This document shows positions 55,517 through 63,501 of a stretch of DNA of 64,000 nucleotides, piece after piece. Location of the stretch: contig NZ_CP073760.1 of NCBI RefSeq assembly GCF_018399035.1, positions 4,650,501 to 4,714,500 of the forward strand, in the 5' to 3' direction. How positions within the stretch are numbered: the first letter of the stretch is position 1; every line of letters begins with the position of its first letter. The notes beneath the pieces were generated by a model, which was not told the DNA's origin, searched no databases, and was given only the letters and a program-made list of their open reading frames with translations. This DNA is from Thiocapsa sp. GTDB lineage: Bacteria; Pseudomonadota; Gammaproteobacteria; Chromatiales; Chromatiaceae. The translations under genes were made by a program, and so were the position numbers.

Positions 55517-56536
55517 TCACTGTCCCCTATTTTCCCGATCGGGCCTGCCACTGCCGCCGAGCCGATCGCGCCCGTGGGGCGCCGTGAAGTCCAGTGCCGG
55601 CCCCTTCGGCACGATGCCGGTCGGATTGATCTGCCTGTGGCTGCCGTAGTAGTGCCGCTTGATGTGGTCCATGTTCACGGTCTGCGCGACGCCGGGCACC
55701 TGATAGAGCTCGCGCGTGTAGGCCCAGAGGCTCGGATAGTCCACCAAGCGTCGCTGATTGCATTTGAAGTGGCCGTGGTAGACGGGGTCAAAGCGCACGA
55801 GGGTCGTGAACAGGCGCCAGTCCGCCTCTGTGATCCGGTCGCCGACCAGGTAGCGCTGCCGTGCGAGCCGGGCTTCGAGCTCATCGAGCGTCTCGAACAG
55901 CCGATCGAAGGCCACCTCGTAGGCGCTCTGCGTCGTAGCGAAGCCGGTCCGGTAGACGCCGTTGTTGACGTTCTCGTAGACCAACGCGTTGATGGCGTCG
56001 ATCTCCTCCTGCAGCTCCGCCGGATAGAAGTCCAGGTCGGCGCGTCCCCGGGCGTCGAAGGCGCTGTTCAGCATGCGGATGATCTCTGACGACTCGTTGT
56101 TGACGATGACGTCACGCTGCTTGTCGTAGAGCACCGGCACGGTGACGACGCCATCGAAGCCCGGCGCGCTGTGCTCGTAGAGCTGGTGCAGGGTGTCGAA
56201 GCCGTGCAGCTGATCAGGCGTGGCGCCGGGATAGTCGCCGAATACCCAGCTCTCCGGCGGCATCAGCGGATGCACGACCGAGACGGAGATCGCATCCTCC
56301 AGGCCCTTCAGCGCTCGGAAGATCAGCGTGCGATGGGCCCAAGGGCAGGCGTAGGACACATAAAGGTGATAGCGGCCGGGCTCGGCCTCGAAGCCGTCCT
56401 CGCCGGACGGACCCGGGGTGCCGTCCGGCGTTACCCAGTGCCGAAAGCCGGATTCCCAGCGGATGAATTCACCCGTGTCCGCGTCTGCGTCAGTCATATT
56501 GCGGTCGCCGTCCATCGGAGGTGATACCAGTGTCAT
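55517..56536 (-). CDS. yqjG: Glutathionyl-hydroquinone reductase (YqjG/ECM4-type GST)
   Basis: About 340 residues from ATG 56536 (MTLVSPPMDGDRNMTDADAD); starts at 56515 and 56497 are possible. The thioredoxin-fold domain has RYHLYVSYACPWAHRTLIFR with the catalytic Cys of the C-P-W-A-H motif; then VPVLYDKQRDVIVNNESSEI; the helical domain has EIDAINALVYENVNNGVYRT, GDRITEADWRLFTTLVRFD and FKCNQRRLVDYPSLWAYTRE. Reduces glutathionylated hydroquinones. E. coli YqjG has 328 residues. Single gene. Confidence 0.92.
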   Translation of the reverse strand: MTLVSPPMDGDRNMTDADADTGEFIRWESGFRHWVTPDGTPGPSGEDGFEAEPGRYHLYVSYACPWAHRTLIFRALKGLEDAISVSVVHPLMPPESWVFGDYPGATPDQLHGFDTLHQLYEHSAPGFDGVVTVPVLYDKQRDVIVNNESSEIIRMLNSAFDARGRADLDFYPAELQEEIDAINALVYENVNNGVYRTGFATTQSAYEVAFDRLFETLDELEARLARQRYLVGDRITEADWRLFTTLVRFDPVYHGHFKCNQRRLVDYPSLWAYTRELYQVPGVAQTVNMDHIKRHYYGSHRQINPTGIVPKGPALDFTAPHGRDRLGGSGRPDRENRGQ

Positions 56537-56701
56537 CAGTCGCCGAGCGCTGCCGGGAAGCTCGAACGGCTCGTCGAGACAGATAGTCCGAGGATAGCAG
56601 GAAACCCTGGACCTCCTGAGGCATGGACTCCACCGCACTTGCGTTACCCCGATCGGCGGCGTCTATGCTCTTGGATCAGCGACCAACCGCGGATCCCATC
56701 C

Positions 56702-57289
56702 ATGCCTGATCTTGCCGAAGCTCAATCCATCAGCGTCGAGGAGTATCTCGCGGGCGAGGCTGTCGCGCCCGTTCGCCACGAGTACGTCGGCGGCGAGGTC
56801 TTCGCGATGGCGGGTGCCACCGAGGGGCATGCGACCATCGCCGGCAACGTCTTCGCGTTGCTGCGCGCGCATGTGCGCGGAAGTCCGTGCCGGGTTTACA
56901 TCGCCGACATGCAGCTGCGCGTCGAGCCGGCGTCCGCCTTTGTTTATCCGGACGTGTTCGTGACCTGCGATGCAAGGGACGCGGCCGAGCCCTTGGCCAA
57001 ACGCCATGCGGGCGTGATCATCGAGGTCTTGTCCGAGTCCACCGAGGGCTACGACCGCGGCGCCAAGTTCGGCGATGACCGGCGGCTCGACGCGTTGGAG
57101 GAATACGTCCTTGTCGACTCCCGCAGCCGTGCGTGCGAGGTCTTCCGCCGCCGTCCGGAGGGGTGGCTGCTCGATTCGGTGCCGGCGGACGGGCGGCTGG
57201 TGCTGCAGTCGATCGGCTTTGAATGTTCGCTCGATGCCGTGTACGAGGACGTGGTCTTCGTGCAGACCGAGTCAGCGGATACCGACTGA
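56702..57289 (+). CDS. Uma2-family protein
   Basis: A 195-residue paralogue of the protein at 35084: MPDLAEAQSISVEEYLAGEA, GEVFAMAGATEGHATIAGNV, VYPDVFVTCDARD, GVIIEVLSESTEGYDRGAKF and CEVFRRRPEGWLLDSVP. The upstream sequence gcgaccaaccgcgga is also shared, so the duplication included part of the promoter. Function unknown, nuclease-like fold. Confidence 0.82.
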   Translation: MPDLAEAQSISVEEYLAGEAVAPVRHEYVGGEVFAMAGATEGHATIAGNVFALLRAHVRGSPCRVYIADMQLRVEPASAFVYPDVFVTCDARDAAEPLAKRHAGVIIEVLSESTEGYDRGAKFGDDRRLDALEEYVLVDSRSRACEVFRRRPEGWLLDSVPADGRLVLQSIGFECSLDAVYEDVVFVQTESADTD

Positions 57290-57413
57290 CCACCCGCAGT
57301 GGCCGGACGCACGCCGCTGGTCGGTCGTCCGAGCGATCGCCCGCATCGTCAAAGAACGGTCACATCGGTTCTCTACAATCACGGACTTTCTGACCGGGAA
57401 GGAGGCTGCCGTG

Positions 57414-58373
57414 ATGAGTTTCGAAAGATCGCGCCGTGTGTTTTTGGCTGGTGCGGCTGCGCTGGCCGCGCTGTTGGCCGCGCCTGCGGGCGCCATGGAT
57501 CCGCGCTATACGGATGCGGACGGTGACCTCACCGCGGATCCGCCCGCGGATGCCAAGGACTGGCTCGACCCGAACGTGCTGATCTTCGCCTACACCCCGG
57601 TCGAGGATCCGGCCGTCTATGCGAAGGTCTGGGAGGGCTTCCTGAAGCACATGGAGGAGAAGACCGGTAAGCGGGTTCAGTTCTTCCCGGTGCAGTCGAA
57701 CGCGGCTCAGATCGAGGCGATGCGGGCCGGTCGGCTCCATGTCGCCGGATTCAACACCGGATCCAACCCGCTTGCGGTCAACTGCGCCGGCTTCGTGCCC
57801 TTCGCCATGATGGCCTCGGCCGACGGCAGCTACGGCTACGAGATGGAGATCATCACCTACCCCGGCAGCGGCATCGAGACGGTCGAGGACATCAAGGGCA
57901 AGAAGCTCGCCTTCACCGCGCCGACCTCCAACTCGGGCTACAAGGCACCCTCGGCGATGCTGAAGGCCGAATACGGGCTGGAGGCCGAGAAGGACTTCGA
58001 GCCGGTGTTCTCCGGCAAGCACGACAACTCCATCATCGGGGTTGCCAACAAGGACTATCCGGCCGCGGCGATCGCCAACTCGGTGCTCGCCCGGATGCTG
58101 GCGCGCGATGTCGTCGAGCCGGAGCAGATCCTCAGCCTGTACAAGTCGCAGACCTTCCCGACGACGGGTTACGGTCTGGTCTACAACCTGAAGCCCGAGT
58201 TGGCCGAGTCGATCCGGGACGCCTTCTTCAGCTACCCCTGGGAGGGATCGGCGCTGGCCGCCGAGTTCGAGAGGTCGGGCGAGTCCCAGTTCATCCCGAT
58301 CGATTACAAGACCCATTGGGAGGTGGTTCGGCAGATCGATGCCGCCATGGGGTCGAGCTACGACTGTCGGTAA
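57414..58373 (+). CDS. phnD: PhnD-type phosphonate/phosphite-binding protein, Tat signal
   Basis: A 319-residue protein from ATG 57414 (a GTG is directly before), with ggagg upstream. The signal SRRVFLAGAAALAALLAAPA has the twin-arginine pattern (S-R-R-x-F-L), so it is probably exported folded. Binding-protein motifs: VLIFAYTPVEDPAVYAKVWE, GKRVQFFPVQSNAAQIEAMR, GRLHVAGFNTGSNPLAVNCA, AFTAPTSNSGYKAPSAMLKA, HDNSIIGVANKDYPAAAIAN. It delivers phosphonate, phosphite or a similar oxyanion to the PhnC-E-E transporter downstream. No C-P lyase or phosphite dehydrogenase is in the window. Confidence 0.9.
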   Translation: MSFERSRRVFLAGAAALAALLAAPAGAMDPRYTDADGDLTADPPADAKDWLDPNVLIFAYTPVEDPAVYAKVWEGFLKHMEEKTGKRVQFFPVQSNAAQIEAMRAGRLHVAGFNTGSNPLAVNCAGFVPFAMMASADGSYGYEMEIITYPGSGIETVEDIKGKKLAFTAPTSNSGYKAPSAMLKAEYGLEAEKDFEPVFSGKHDNSIIGVANKDYPAAAIANSVLARMLARDVVEPEQILSLYKSQTFPTTGYGLVYNLKPELAESIRDAFFSYPWEGSALAAEFERSGESQFIPIDYKTHWEVVRQIDAAMGSSYDCR

Positions 58374-58410
58374 GCTATCAGCTATCAGCTATCAGCTATC
58401 AGCTATCAGC
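58374..58410. repeat. Heptamer tandem repeat (gctatca)x5
   Basis: Five copies of gctatca start right after the phnD stop codon. A related but different heptamer array, gctgacg x8, lies 97 bases downstream. Both are 7-base units without a reading frame. Confidence 0.9.
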
Positions 58411-58506
58411 CATGGGTCTGGTAGGCTTGCCGGTTTTTTGACAGCCACGATTGTTGCTCCGTGAGCCGCGTTTTTCTTGACCTGCTCCGACCGTCGACCC
58501 AAACAT

Positions 58507-58563
58507 GCTGACGGCTGACGGCTGACGGCTGACGGCTGACGGCTGACGGCTGACGGCTGACGG
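58507..58563. repeat. Heptamer tandem repeat (gctgacg)x8
   Basis: Eight copies of gctgacg end about 37 bases before the phnC start. The reverse complement of the first array's unit phased as tatcagc is gctgata, sharing gctga with this unit, so the two arrays can pair imperfectly (tcagc with gctga) and form a long hairpin between phnD and phnC. Confidence 0.9.
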
Positions 58564-58599
58564 CCAGGCCTATCCCAACTCCGAGCGCGCCTTTTACCC

Positions 58600-59424
58600 A
58601 TGCTCCGTCTCCATTCCCTAACGAAGCGCTATCGCACCGGTGACCTGGCCTTGTCGGAGATCTCGCTCGAGATCCCGGCGGGGCAGGTGGTCGGGCTGAT
58701 CGGTCCGTCCGGGGCGGGGAAGTCGACGCTGATCCGTTGCGTGAATCGCCTGGTCGAGCCGACCTCGGGTCGGATCTGGTTGGGTGATCTGGAGCTGACG
58801 CGGCTGGGCCGCCGTGGCCTCAGGCATGCGCGCCGTCGCATGGGGATGATCTTCCAGGAATATGCCCTGGTCGAGCGGCTGACGGTGATGGAGAACCTGC
58901 TCTCGGGGCGGCTCGGATACCTGTCCTTCTGGAGCAGTCTGATCCGACGGTTTCCGCCTGCGGATATCGAGAATGCCTTTCGGCTCTTGGATCGCGTCGG
59001 GCTGATGGAGCATGCGGACAAGCGAGCCGATGCACTCTCGGGCGGTCAGCGCCAGCGCGTCGGGATCGCTCGCGCGCTGGCCCAAGAGCCGGAGATCCTC
59101 CTGGTGGACGAGCCGACCGCGAGCCTGGATCCCAAGACCTCTCGCCAGATCATGCGGTTGCTGCGCGAGGTGTGCGCGGAGCGGGGTCTGGCGGCGATCG
59201 TGAACATCCACGACGTCGTGCTGGCCCGTGAGTTCATGATGCGTATCGTCGGCCTGCGCGCCGGGGCAATCGTCTACGACGGAGGCCCGGATGGACTGAC
59301 GCCGGCGGTCCTGACCGAGATCTACGGCGAAGAGGATTGGACCGCCTCGAGCGATCTGTCCGACACCGGGCCGTCCCCGCGCCCGGGCGTACCGGATGCC
59401 GATAAGCTGGTCGGCGCCTTGTGA
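58600..59424 (+). CDS. phnC: PhnC-type ABC transporter ATPase
   Basis: A 274-residue protein. Walker A GPSGAGKST, Q-loop IFQEYALVERLTVMENLLSG, signature LSGGQRQRVGIARAL, Walker B ILLVDEPTASLDP and the H-loop His in VNIHDVVLAREF. Drives import of the PhnD ligand. The stop overlaps the GTG start of phnE1 (GTGA). The C-terminal 25 residues are a Pro/Asp-rich extension. Confidence 0.93.
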   Translation: MLRLHSLTKRYRTGDLALSEISLEIPAGQVVGLIGPSGAGKSTLIRCVNRLVEPTSGRIWLGDLELTRLGRRGLRHARRRMGMIFQEYALVERLTVMENLLSGRLGYLSFWSSLIRRFPPADIENAFRLLDRVGLMEHADKRADALSGGQRQRVGIARALAQEPEILLVDEPTASLDPKTSRQIMRLLREVCAERGLAAIVNIHDVVLAREFMMRIVGLRAGAIVYDGGPDGLTPAVLTEIYGEEDWTASSDLSDTGPSPRPGVPDADKLVGAL

Positions 59425-60260
59425 GCGGACCGGCGGTACTGCCCGATTCGGCGAGCGAGCGGACCACGCGCTACCCGAGGCACTGGCGGCGTCCGCCGCT
59501 CATTTCCAACGGCCGACTGCGCTGGGCGATCTACGCCGGTGTCCTCCTCTATCTGGTCGTCGGCATCGGCGCCGTCGAGGTGAACTGGGGGCGACTGAGC
59601 GAGGGCTGGGAGCGCGGTCTGCGCTTTCTCGGCGGTTTCATCGAGCCGGACTTCGTCTCGCGCTGGGACGACATCCGCGCGGGTTTGATCGAGAGTCTCA
59701 CCATGACCCTGACCGCGACGGTGGTCGGGGTCTTGATCTCCATCCCGGTCGGGATCGGTGCGGCGCGCAACATTGCACCGTCCACGATCTATCTCGCCTG
59801 CCGTGCCTTGATCGCGCTCTCGCGCTCGCTCCAGGAGATCATCGTCGCCATCCTCTTCGTCGCCATGGTCGGGTTCGGGCCGCTGGCGGGCTTCCTGACG
59901 TTGACCTTCGCGACCATTGGATTTCTCGCCAAACTCCTGGCCGAGGACATCGAGGATATCGACGCCGCTCAGGTCGAGGCGGTCCGCGCGACGGGCGCCG
60001 GCTGGTGGCAGGTGCTCGATTACGGCATTCGTTCGCAGGTGACGCCGCGTCTGATCGGACTCTCGCTCTACCGGCTCGACATCAATTTTCGCGAATCCGC
60101 GGTGATCGGGATCGTCGGCGCCGGCGGGGTCGGGGCGACCCTGAATACGGCGCTGGATCGCTATGAGTACGACTCGGCCGCGGCCATCCTCATCCTCATC
60201 ATCGCGATCGTGCTGGTGACCGAGTACGTCTCGGGTTGGGTGCGGACTCGGGTGCAGTGA
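59421..60260 (+). CDS. phnE: PhnE-type ABC permease, first copy
   Basis: A 279-residue permease with about six helices and the BPD inner-membrane motif region (EDIEDIDAAQVEAVRATGAG, VLDYGIRSQVTPRLIGLSLY). GTG start at 59421 overlaps phnC; the stop overlaps the next permease (TGATG). Forms the channel with the second PhnE. Confidence 0.92.
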   Translation: MSGPAVLPDSASERTTRYPRHWRRPPLISNGRLRWAIYAGVLLYLVVGIGAVEVNWGRLSEGWERGLRFLGGFIEPDFVSRWDDIRAGLIESLTMTLTATVVGVLISIPVGIGAARNIAPSTIYLACRALIALSRSLQEIIVAILFVAMVGFGPLAGFLTLTFATIGFLAKLLAEDIEDIDAAQVEAVRATGAGWWQVLDYGIRSQVTPRLIGLSLYRLDINFRESAVIGIVGAGGVGATLNTALDRYEYDSAAAILILIIAIVLVTEYVSGWVRTRVQ

Positions 60261-61075
60261 TGGCGATTCGGCAGACACCCGATGGCCCGATCTGGCGCAA
60301 GCGCACGACGCCGCAGTCCATTGCGCTCTGGTTCGGCTGGCTCCTGTTGGTCCTCCTGTTCGTCCTGGCCTGGGAGGCGATGACCCGCAACCAGATCTGG
60401 GCCTTCGTGTGGGACGCCCCGGAGCAGGCCGCGGATCTCTTCGGGCGGATGGTGCCGCCGCGCTGGTCCTACATGGACAAGCTCTGGGGGCCGCTGTGGG
60501 ACACCATCAACATCGCTACCCTCGGGACACTGCTCGCGATCGTCCTCGCCGTCCCGGTCGCCTTCCTCGCGGCGCGCAATACGACCCCGAGTCCTCTGCT
60601 CGTGCGCCCGATCGCCATCTTCATCATCGTCGCCTCGCGCTCGGTGAATGCGCTCATCTGGGCGCTCCTGCTGGTGGCCATCCTCGGCCCGGGCTTGCTG
60701 GCCGGGATCATCGCCATCGCGCTGCGCTCGATCGGCTTTATCGGCAAACTCCTCTATGAGGCGATCGAGGAGATCGACCTGCGCCAGGTCGAGGCCGTTC
60801 GGGCGACCGGTGCCGGTCCCGCACAAGTGCTCGACTACGGGATCGTGCCCCAGATCATGCCCGCGTTCGCGGGGATTACGCTCTTCCGCTGGGACATCAA
60901 CATCCGCGAGTCCACGGTGTTGGGTCTGGTGGGTGCCGGCGGGATCGGGCTCCAGCTCAAGGCGTCTGTCGACAGCCTCGCCTGGCCGCAGGTCACCCTC
61001 ATCTTCGTCGTCATCCTCGGAACCGTGATCCTCAGCGAGTGGGTTTCCGCGCGGGTGCGTGCGGCCCTGATCTGA
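60260..61075 (+). CDS. phnE: PhnE-type ABC permease, second copy
   Basis: A 271-residue permease: LWFGWLLLVLLFVLAWEAMT, TLGTLLAIVLAVPVAFLAAR, SVNALIWALLLVAILGPGLL, then the coupling motif YEAIEEIDLRQVEAVRATGA and YGIVPQIMPAFAGITLFRWD. Start ATG at 60260 inside the stop of the first permease. The two permeases probably form a heterodimer. The last gene of the phnDCEE operon. Confidence 0.92.
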   Translation: MAIRQTPDGPIWRKRTTPQSIALWFGWLLLVLLFVLAWEAMTRNQIWAFVWDAPEQAADLFGRMVPPRWSYMDKLWGPLWDTINIATLGTLLAIVLAVPVAFLAARNTTPSPLLVRPIAIFIIVASRSVNALIWALLLVAILGPGLLAGIIAIALRSIGFIGKLLYEAIEEIDLRQVEAVRATGAGPAQVLDYGIVPQIMPAFAGITLFRWDINIRESTVLGLVGAGGIGLQLKASVDSLAWPQVTLIFVVILGTVILSEWVSARVRAALI

Positions 61076-61153
61076 GCGGACCCTTGCGACGGGTACGCGG
61101 ATCCGCGATCGGATAAACTGCCCGACTCTGTCGAAGCATTCCACCTCATCCGA

Positions 61154-61258
61154 TGGCCAAACCAAACCAAAACGCAAGCTCACCCCTGCCGAGAAGGCGG
61201 CGAAGAAACGTCGACGTGAAGAGACCATGGTCGTCTTCATGAACGGCAAGCAGAAATG
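61154..61258 (+). pseudogene. Small basic conserved protein, frameshifted
   Basis: An ATG at 61154 starts MAKPN; one base off, the frame reads KRKLTPAEKAAKKRRREETM, VVFMNGKQK and stops at 61258, overlapping the cobJ start (ATGA). It resembles a short lysine/arginine-rich protein (usual start M-x-K-P-x-x-K-L-T-P-E) of unknown function. The accaaaccaaaac duplication near the start may have caused the shift; its normal C-terminal extension is absent. Confidence 0.45.
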
Positions 61259-62485
61259 AGCAACGGAAAGATCTACCTGGTGGGCTTAGGTCCCGGCGAC
61301 ATTGCCGAGATGACGGGCCGTGCACGCGCGGCCATCGCGGCATCCGACGTGGTCGTCGGCTATCGGACCTATGTCCGGCTCATCGCCGACCTGCTGAAGG
61401 ACAAGCAGGTCATCGCGCGCGAGATGGCCGAGGAGCTGGACCGCTGCGGCGAGGCATTGATGCTGGCGCAGGCGGGACAGACCGTCGCGCTGGTCTCCTC
61501 CGGCGACGTGGGTGTGTTCGGGATGGCCGGCCCGCTGTTCGAGCTGCTGTTCGAGCAGGGATGGACGCCGGACACGGGGATCGAGGTCGAGGTGGTGCCG
61601 GGCGTGACGGCGGCCTCCTCCTGCGCCTCCCTGGTCGGTGCGCCACTGACGCATGACTTCTGCGCCATCTCGCTCTCGGACATGCTGACCCCTTGGCCGG
61701 TGATCGCGCGGCGTCTGGAGGCCGCAGCGCGGGCCGATTTCGTCACGGCGCTCTACAACCCCAAGAGCAGTCGGCGGCCGGACCAGCTTCTAGAGGCGCG
61801 TGATCTGTTTCTGCGCCATCGCGATCCACTGACACCGGTCGCGGTCGTGCGTGCCGCTTATCGCCAACGCCAGGACGTGCGTCTGACCACCTTGGCCGAG
61901 ATCGCCGACGGCGAGGTCGGCATGTTGACCAACCTCATCATCGGCAACTCGAACACCTTCGTGCGCGCAGGCATCATGGTCACGCCGCGGGGTTACGGGC
62001 TCAAGTATCGGTTGGCCGACGGGACAGCGCGCCCGGGCGAGACGGCACGGGTCTCCTTGTCGAGCGGACTCGAGGGTTGGCGGCACGCCCTGGTCGAGAC
62101 CGCACTGAGCGAGGGGATCGAGGCCGCCGCTCGGACGCTGGATGCGACCGCGGGTCAGGTCCTGGATGCCTTGTCCGAGGCGCCGATTGCGCCTTGGCGT
62201 GTCGTTGGCCACCAAGCGCCCGAAGCGCTCTTGGACGAGGCGCTCGGCTGGCACAATCCGACACTGTGCATGCAATCGCCGGGTGGCGGGTCGGCCGAGC
62301 TCAGTCTTGCGGATGCGCGGGTCCAGGCCGATCCGGACAGCATCGCGATCGAGGGCGCGGGCTGGCGCGTCGTCCTGCCCCGGGCGGCACTTGCGGGTCT
62401 CTATCGTGTCGGCCTGCCGAGCGGCGAGGGGGTTTGGTTTCAGGATGCCCTGGGCGAGACGCTCTGTCGGATCCAGCGAGGTTAG
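61256..62485 (+). CDS. cobJ: Precorrin-3B C17-methyltransferase (CobJ/CbiH) with C-terminal extension
   Basis: A 409-residue protein; the usual enzyme has about 250. The methylase domain (1-245): KIYLVGLGPGDIAEMTGRAR, VVVGYRTYVRLIADL, ALVSSGDVGVFGMAGPLFEL, VVPGVTAASSCASLVGAPLT, HDFCAISLSDMLTPWPVIAR, ADFVTALYNPKSSRRPDQLL and TNLIIGNSNTF. It methylates C17 and contracts the corrin ring. Residues 250-409 (GLEGWRHALVETALSEGIEA, WRVVGHQAPEALLDEALGWH, CMQSPGGGSAELSLADARV) are an added domain I do not recognise. Next gene downstream is a short CbiG. Confidence 0.9.
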   Translation: MSNGKIYLVGLGPGDIAEMTGRARAAIAASDVVVGYRTYVRLIADLLKDKQVIAREMAEELDRCGEALMLAQAGQTVALVSSGDVGVFGMAGPLFELLFEQGWTPDTGIEVEVVPGVTAASSCASLVGAPLTHDFCAISLSDMLTPWPVIARRLEAAARADFVTALYNPKSSRRPDQLLEARDLFLRHRDPLTPVAVVRAAYRQRQDVRLTTLAEIADGEVGMLTNLIIGNSNTFVRAGIMVTPRGYGLKYRLADGTARPGETARVSLSSGLEGWRHALVETALSEGIEAAARTLDATAGQVLDALSEAPIAPWRVVGHQAPEALLDEALGWHNPTLCMQSPGGGSAELSLADARVQADPDSIAIEGAGWRVVLPRAALAGLYRVGLPSGEGVWFQDALGETLCRIQRG

Positions 62486-62604
62486 GCGATTTCCGGTCCG
62501 ATACCCTAGGTTGTGCTGACGATAGGAAGCACAACTCCGACGGTTGGTTGTGCCTCGCGCGGCTCGGTACAACCTGCGTTCCGGGCGTGACAGCGCCGGA
62601 GTCC

Positions 62605-62684
62605 GGTTGGGCAAAGCTCAGCGTACCCAAGTGCTCCCTGTGATGCCGGCGCGGGTTGGGCACGCTGCGCTTTGCCCGACCTAC
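62605..62684. repeat. Imperfect copy of the 30-bp inverted repeat of 33181-33263
   Basis: ggttgggcaaagctcagcgt and ggttgggcacgctgcgcttt, with the same central gatgccggcgcgg as at 33 kb. The arms have three to four mismatches here. It lies between cobJ and cbiG and may fold in the message. Confidence 0.8.
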
Positions 62685-62720
62685 GGCTTTGTTTTTGAAT
62701 CGTCACTCTGGAGGCCGGCG

Positions 62721-63497
62721 TTGCATCGGAGCGGAACTGCGATTCTGGCGCTGACCCGCGGAGGCGCGACGCTGGCGGGTCGGCTTGCGTCTCGGTTGGT
62801 GGTCTGCGAGGTCGTCTCCGGGGTCGTCTCCGGGGTCGTCTCCGGGGTCATCGAGGTGTATGTCCAGGAACGGTTTCATCGTTCGCTGGCCCTCGACGAC
62901 GGCGTGCGGGTGGAGTCGATCGATGGATCGGTTTCCGCGCTCGTGACTCGGCTCTTCGTCGACCGAGCGGAGCTGATCTTCATCGCCTCGGCCGGTGTCG
63001 CCGTGCGTCTGATCGCGCCTCTGCTGGCGGATAAAACCCGCGATCCGGCCGTGCTGGTGATCGACGAGGCCGGGCGCTTCGTCGTCCCCCTCCTGTCCGG
63101 TCATCTCGGCGGTGCCAATGCGCGCGCGCAGCGGATCGCCGGTCTGCTCGGAGCGACGGCGGTGCTGACCACGTCGTCCGATGTCCAGGGCACGATCGCG
63201 GTCGATCTCCTGGGGCGTGAGCTGGGCTGGCGGGTCGAGGCCGATCGCGAGGCTCTGCTGCATGCCGCGGCGGCCGTCGTCAACGGCGAGCCTGTGGTCA
63301 TCATCGAGGAGGCGTGCGGGCGCGAGTGGTGGGCGTCGGAGCGACCGCTTCCCGCGAATCTTCATCCGGTCGCATCTTGGATCCACGCGGGAGAGGCCGC
63401 CGCCTATCTTTGGGTGACGCGCAAGAGGATCGATCCTGAGCTGCGCAGGCGGCTGGGACGACGTCTGGTCGTCTATCGGCCGAATGTGTTGCCCTAA
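62721..63497 (+). CDS. cbiG: Short CbiG (cobalt-precorrin-5A hydrolase), N-terminal and middle domains only
   Basis: About 258 residues from a TTG at 62721 with ggagg six bases upstream; an in-frame extension to 62544 crosses the inverted repeat and lacks similarity. N-terminal part GTAILALTRGGATLAGRLAS, RAELIFIASAGVAVRLIAPL, LLADKTRDPAVLVIDEAGRF, VVPLLSGHLGGANARAQRIA, VLTTSSDVQGTIAVDLLGRE. The CbiG C-terminal domain (G-x-G-x-R-R-G-T) is absent; a separate gene may supply it. Codons 30-42 contain (VVSG)x3 encoded by a 12-bp tandem repeat. Confidence 0.8.
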   Translation: MHRSGTAILALTRGGATLAGRLASRLVVCEVVSGVVSGVVSGVIEVYVQERFHRSLALDDGVRVESIDGSVSALVTRLFVDRAELIFIASAGVAVRLIAPLLADKTRDPAVLVIDEAGRFVVPLLSGHLGGANARAQRIAGLLGATAVLTTSSDVQGTIAVDLLGRELGWRVEADREALLHAAAAVVNGEPVVIIEEACGREWWASERPLPANLHPVASWIHAGEAAAYLWVTRKRIDPELRRRLGRRLVVYRPNVLP

Positions 63498-63501
63498 GAC
63501 C

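Noticed and set aside
58374..58563. Heptamer arrays as a CRISPR array
   Set aside because: Units are 7 bases with no spacers and no cas genes nearby.
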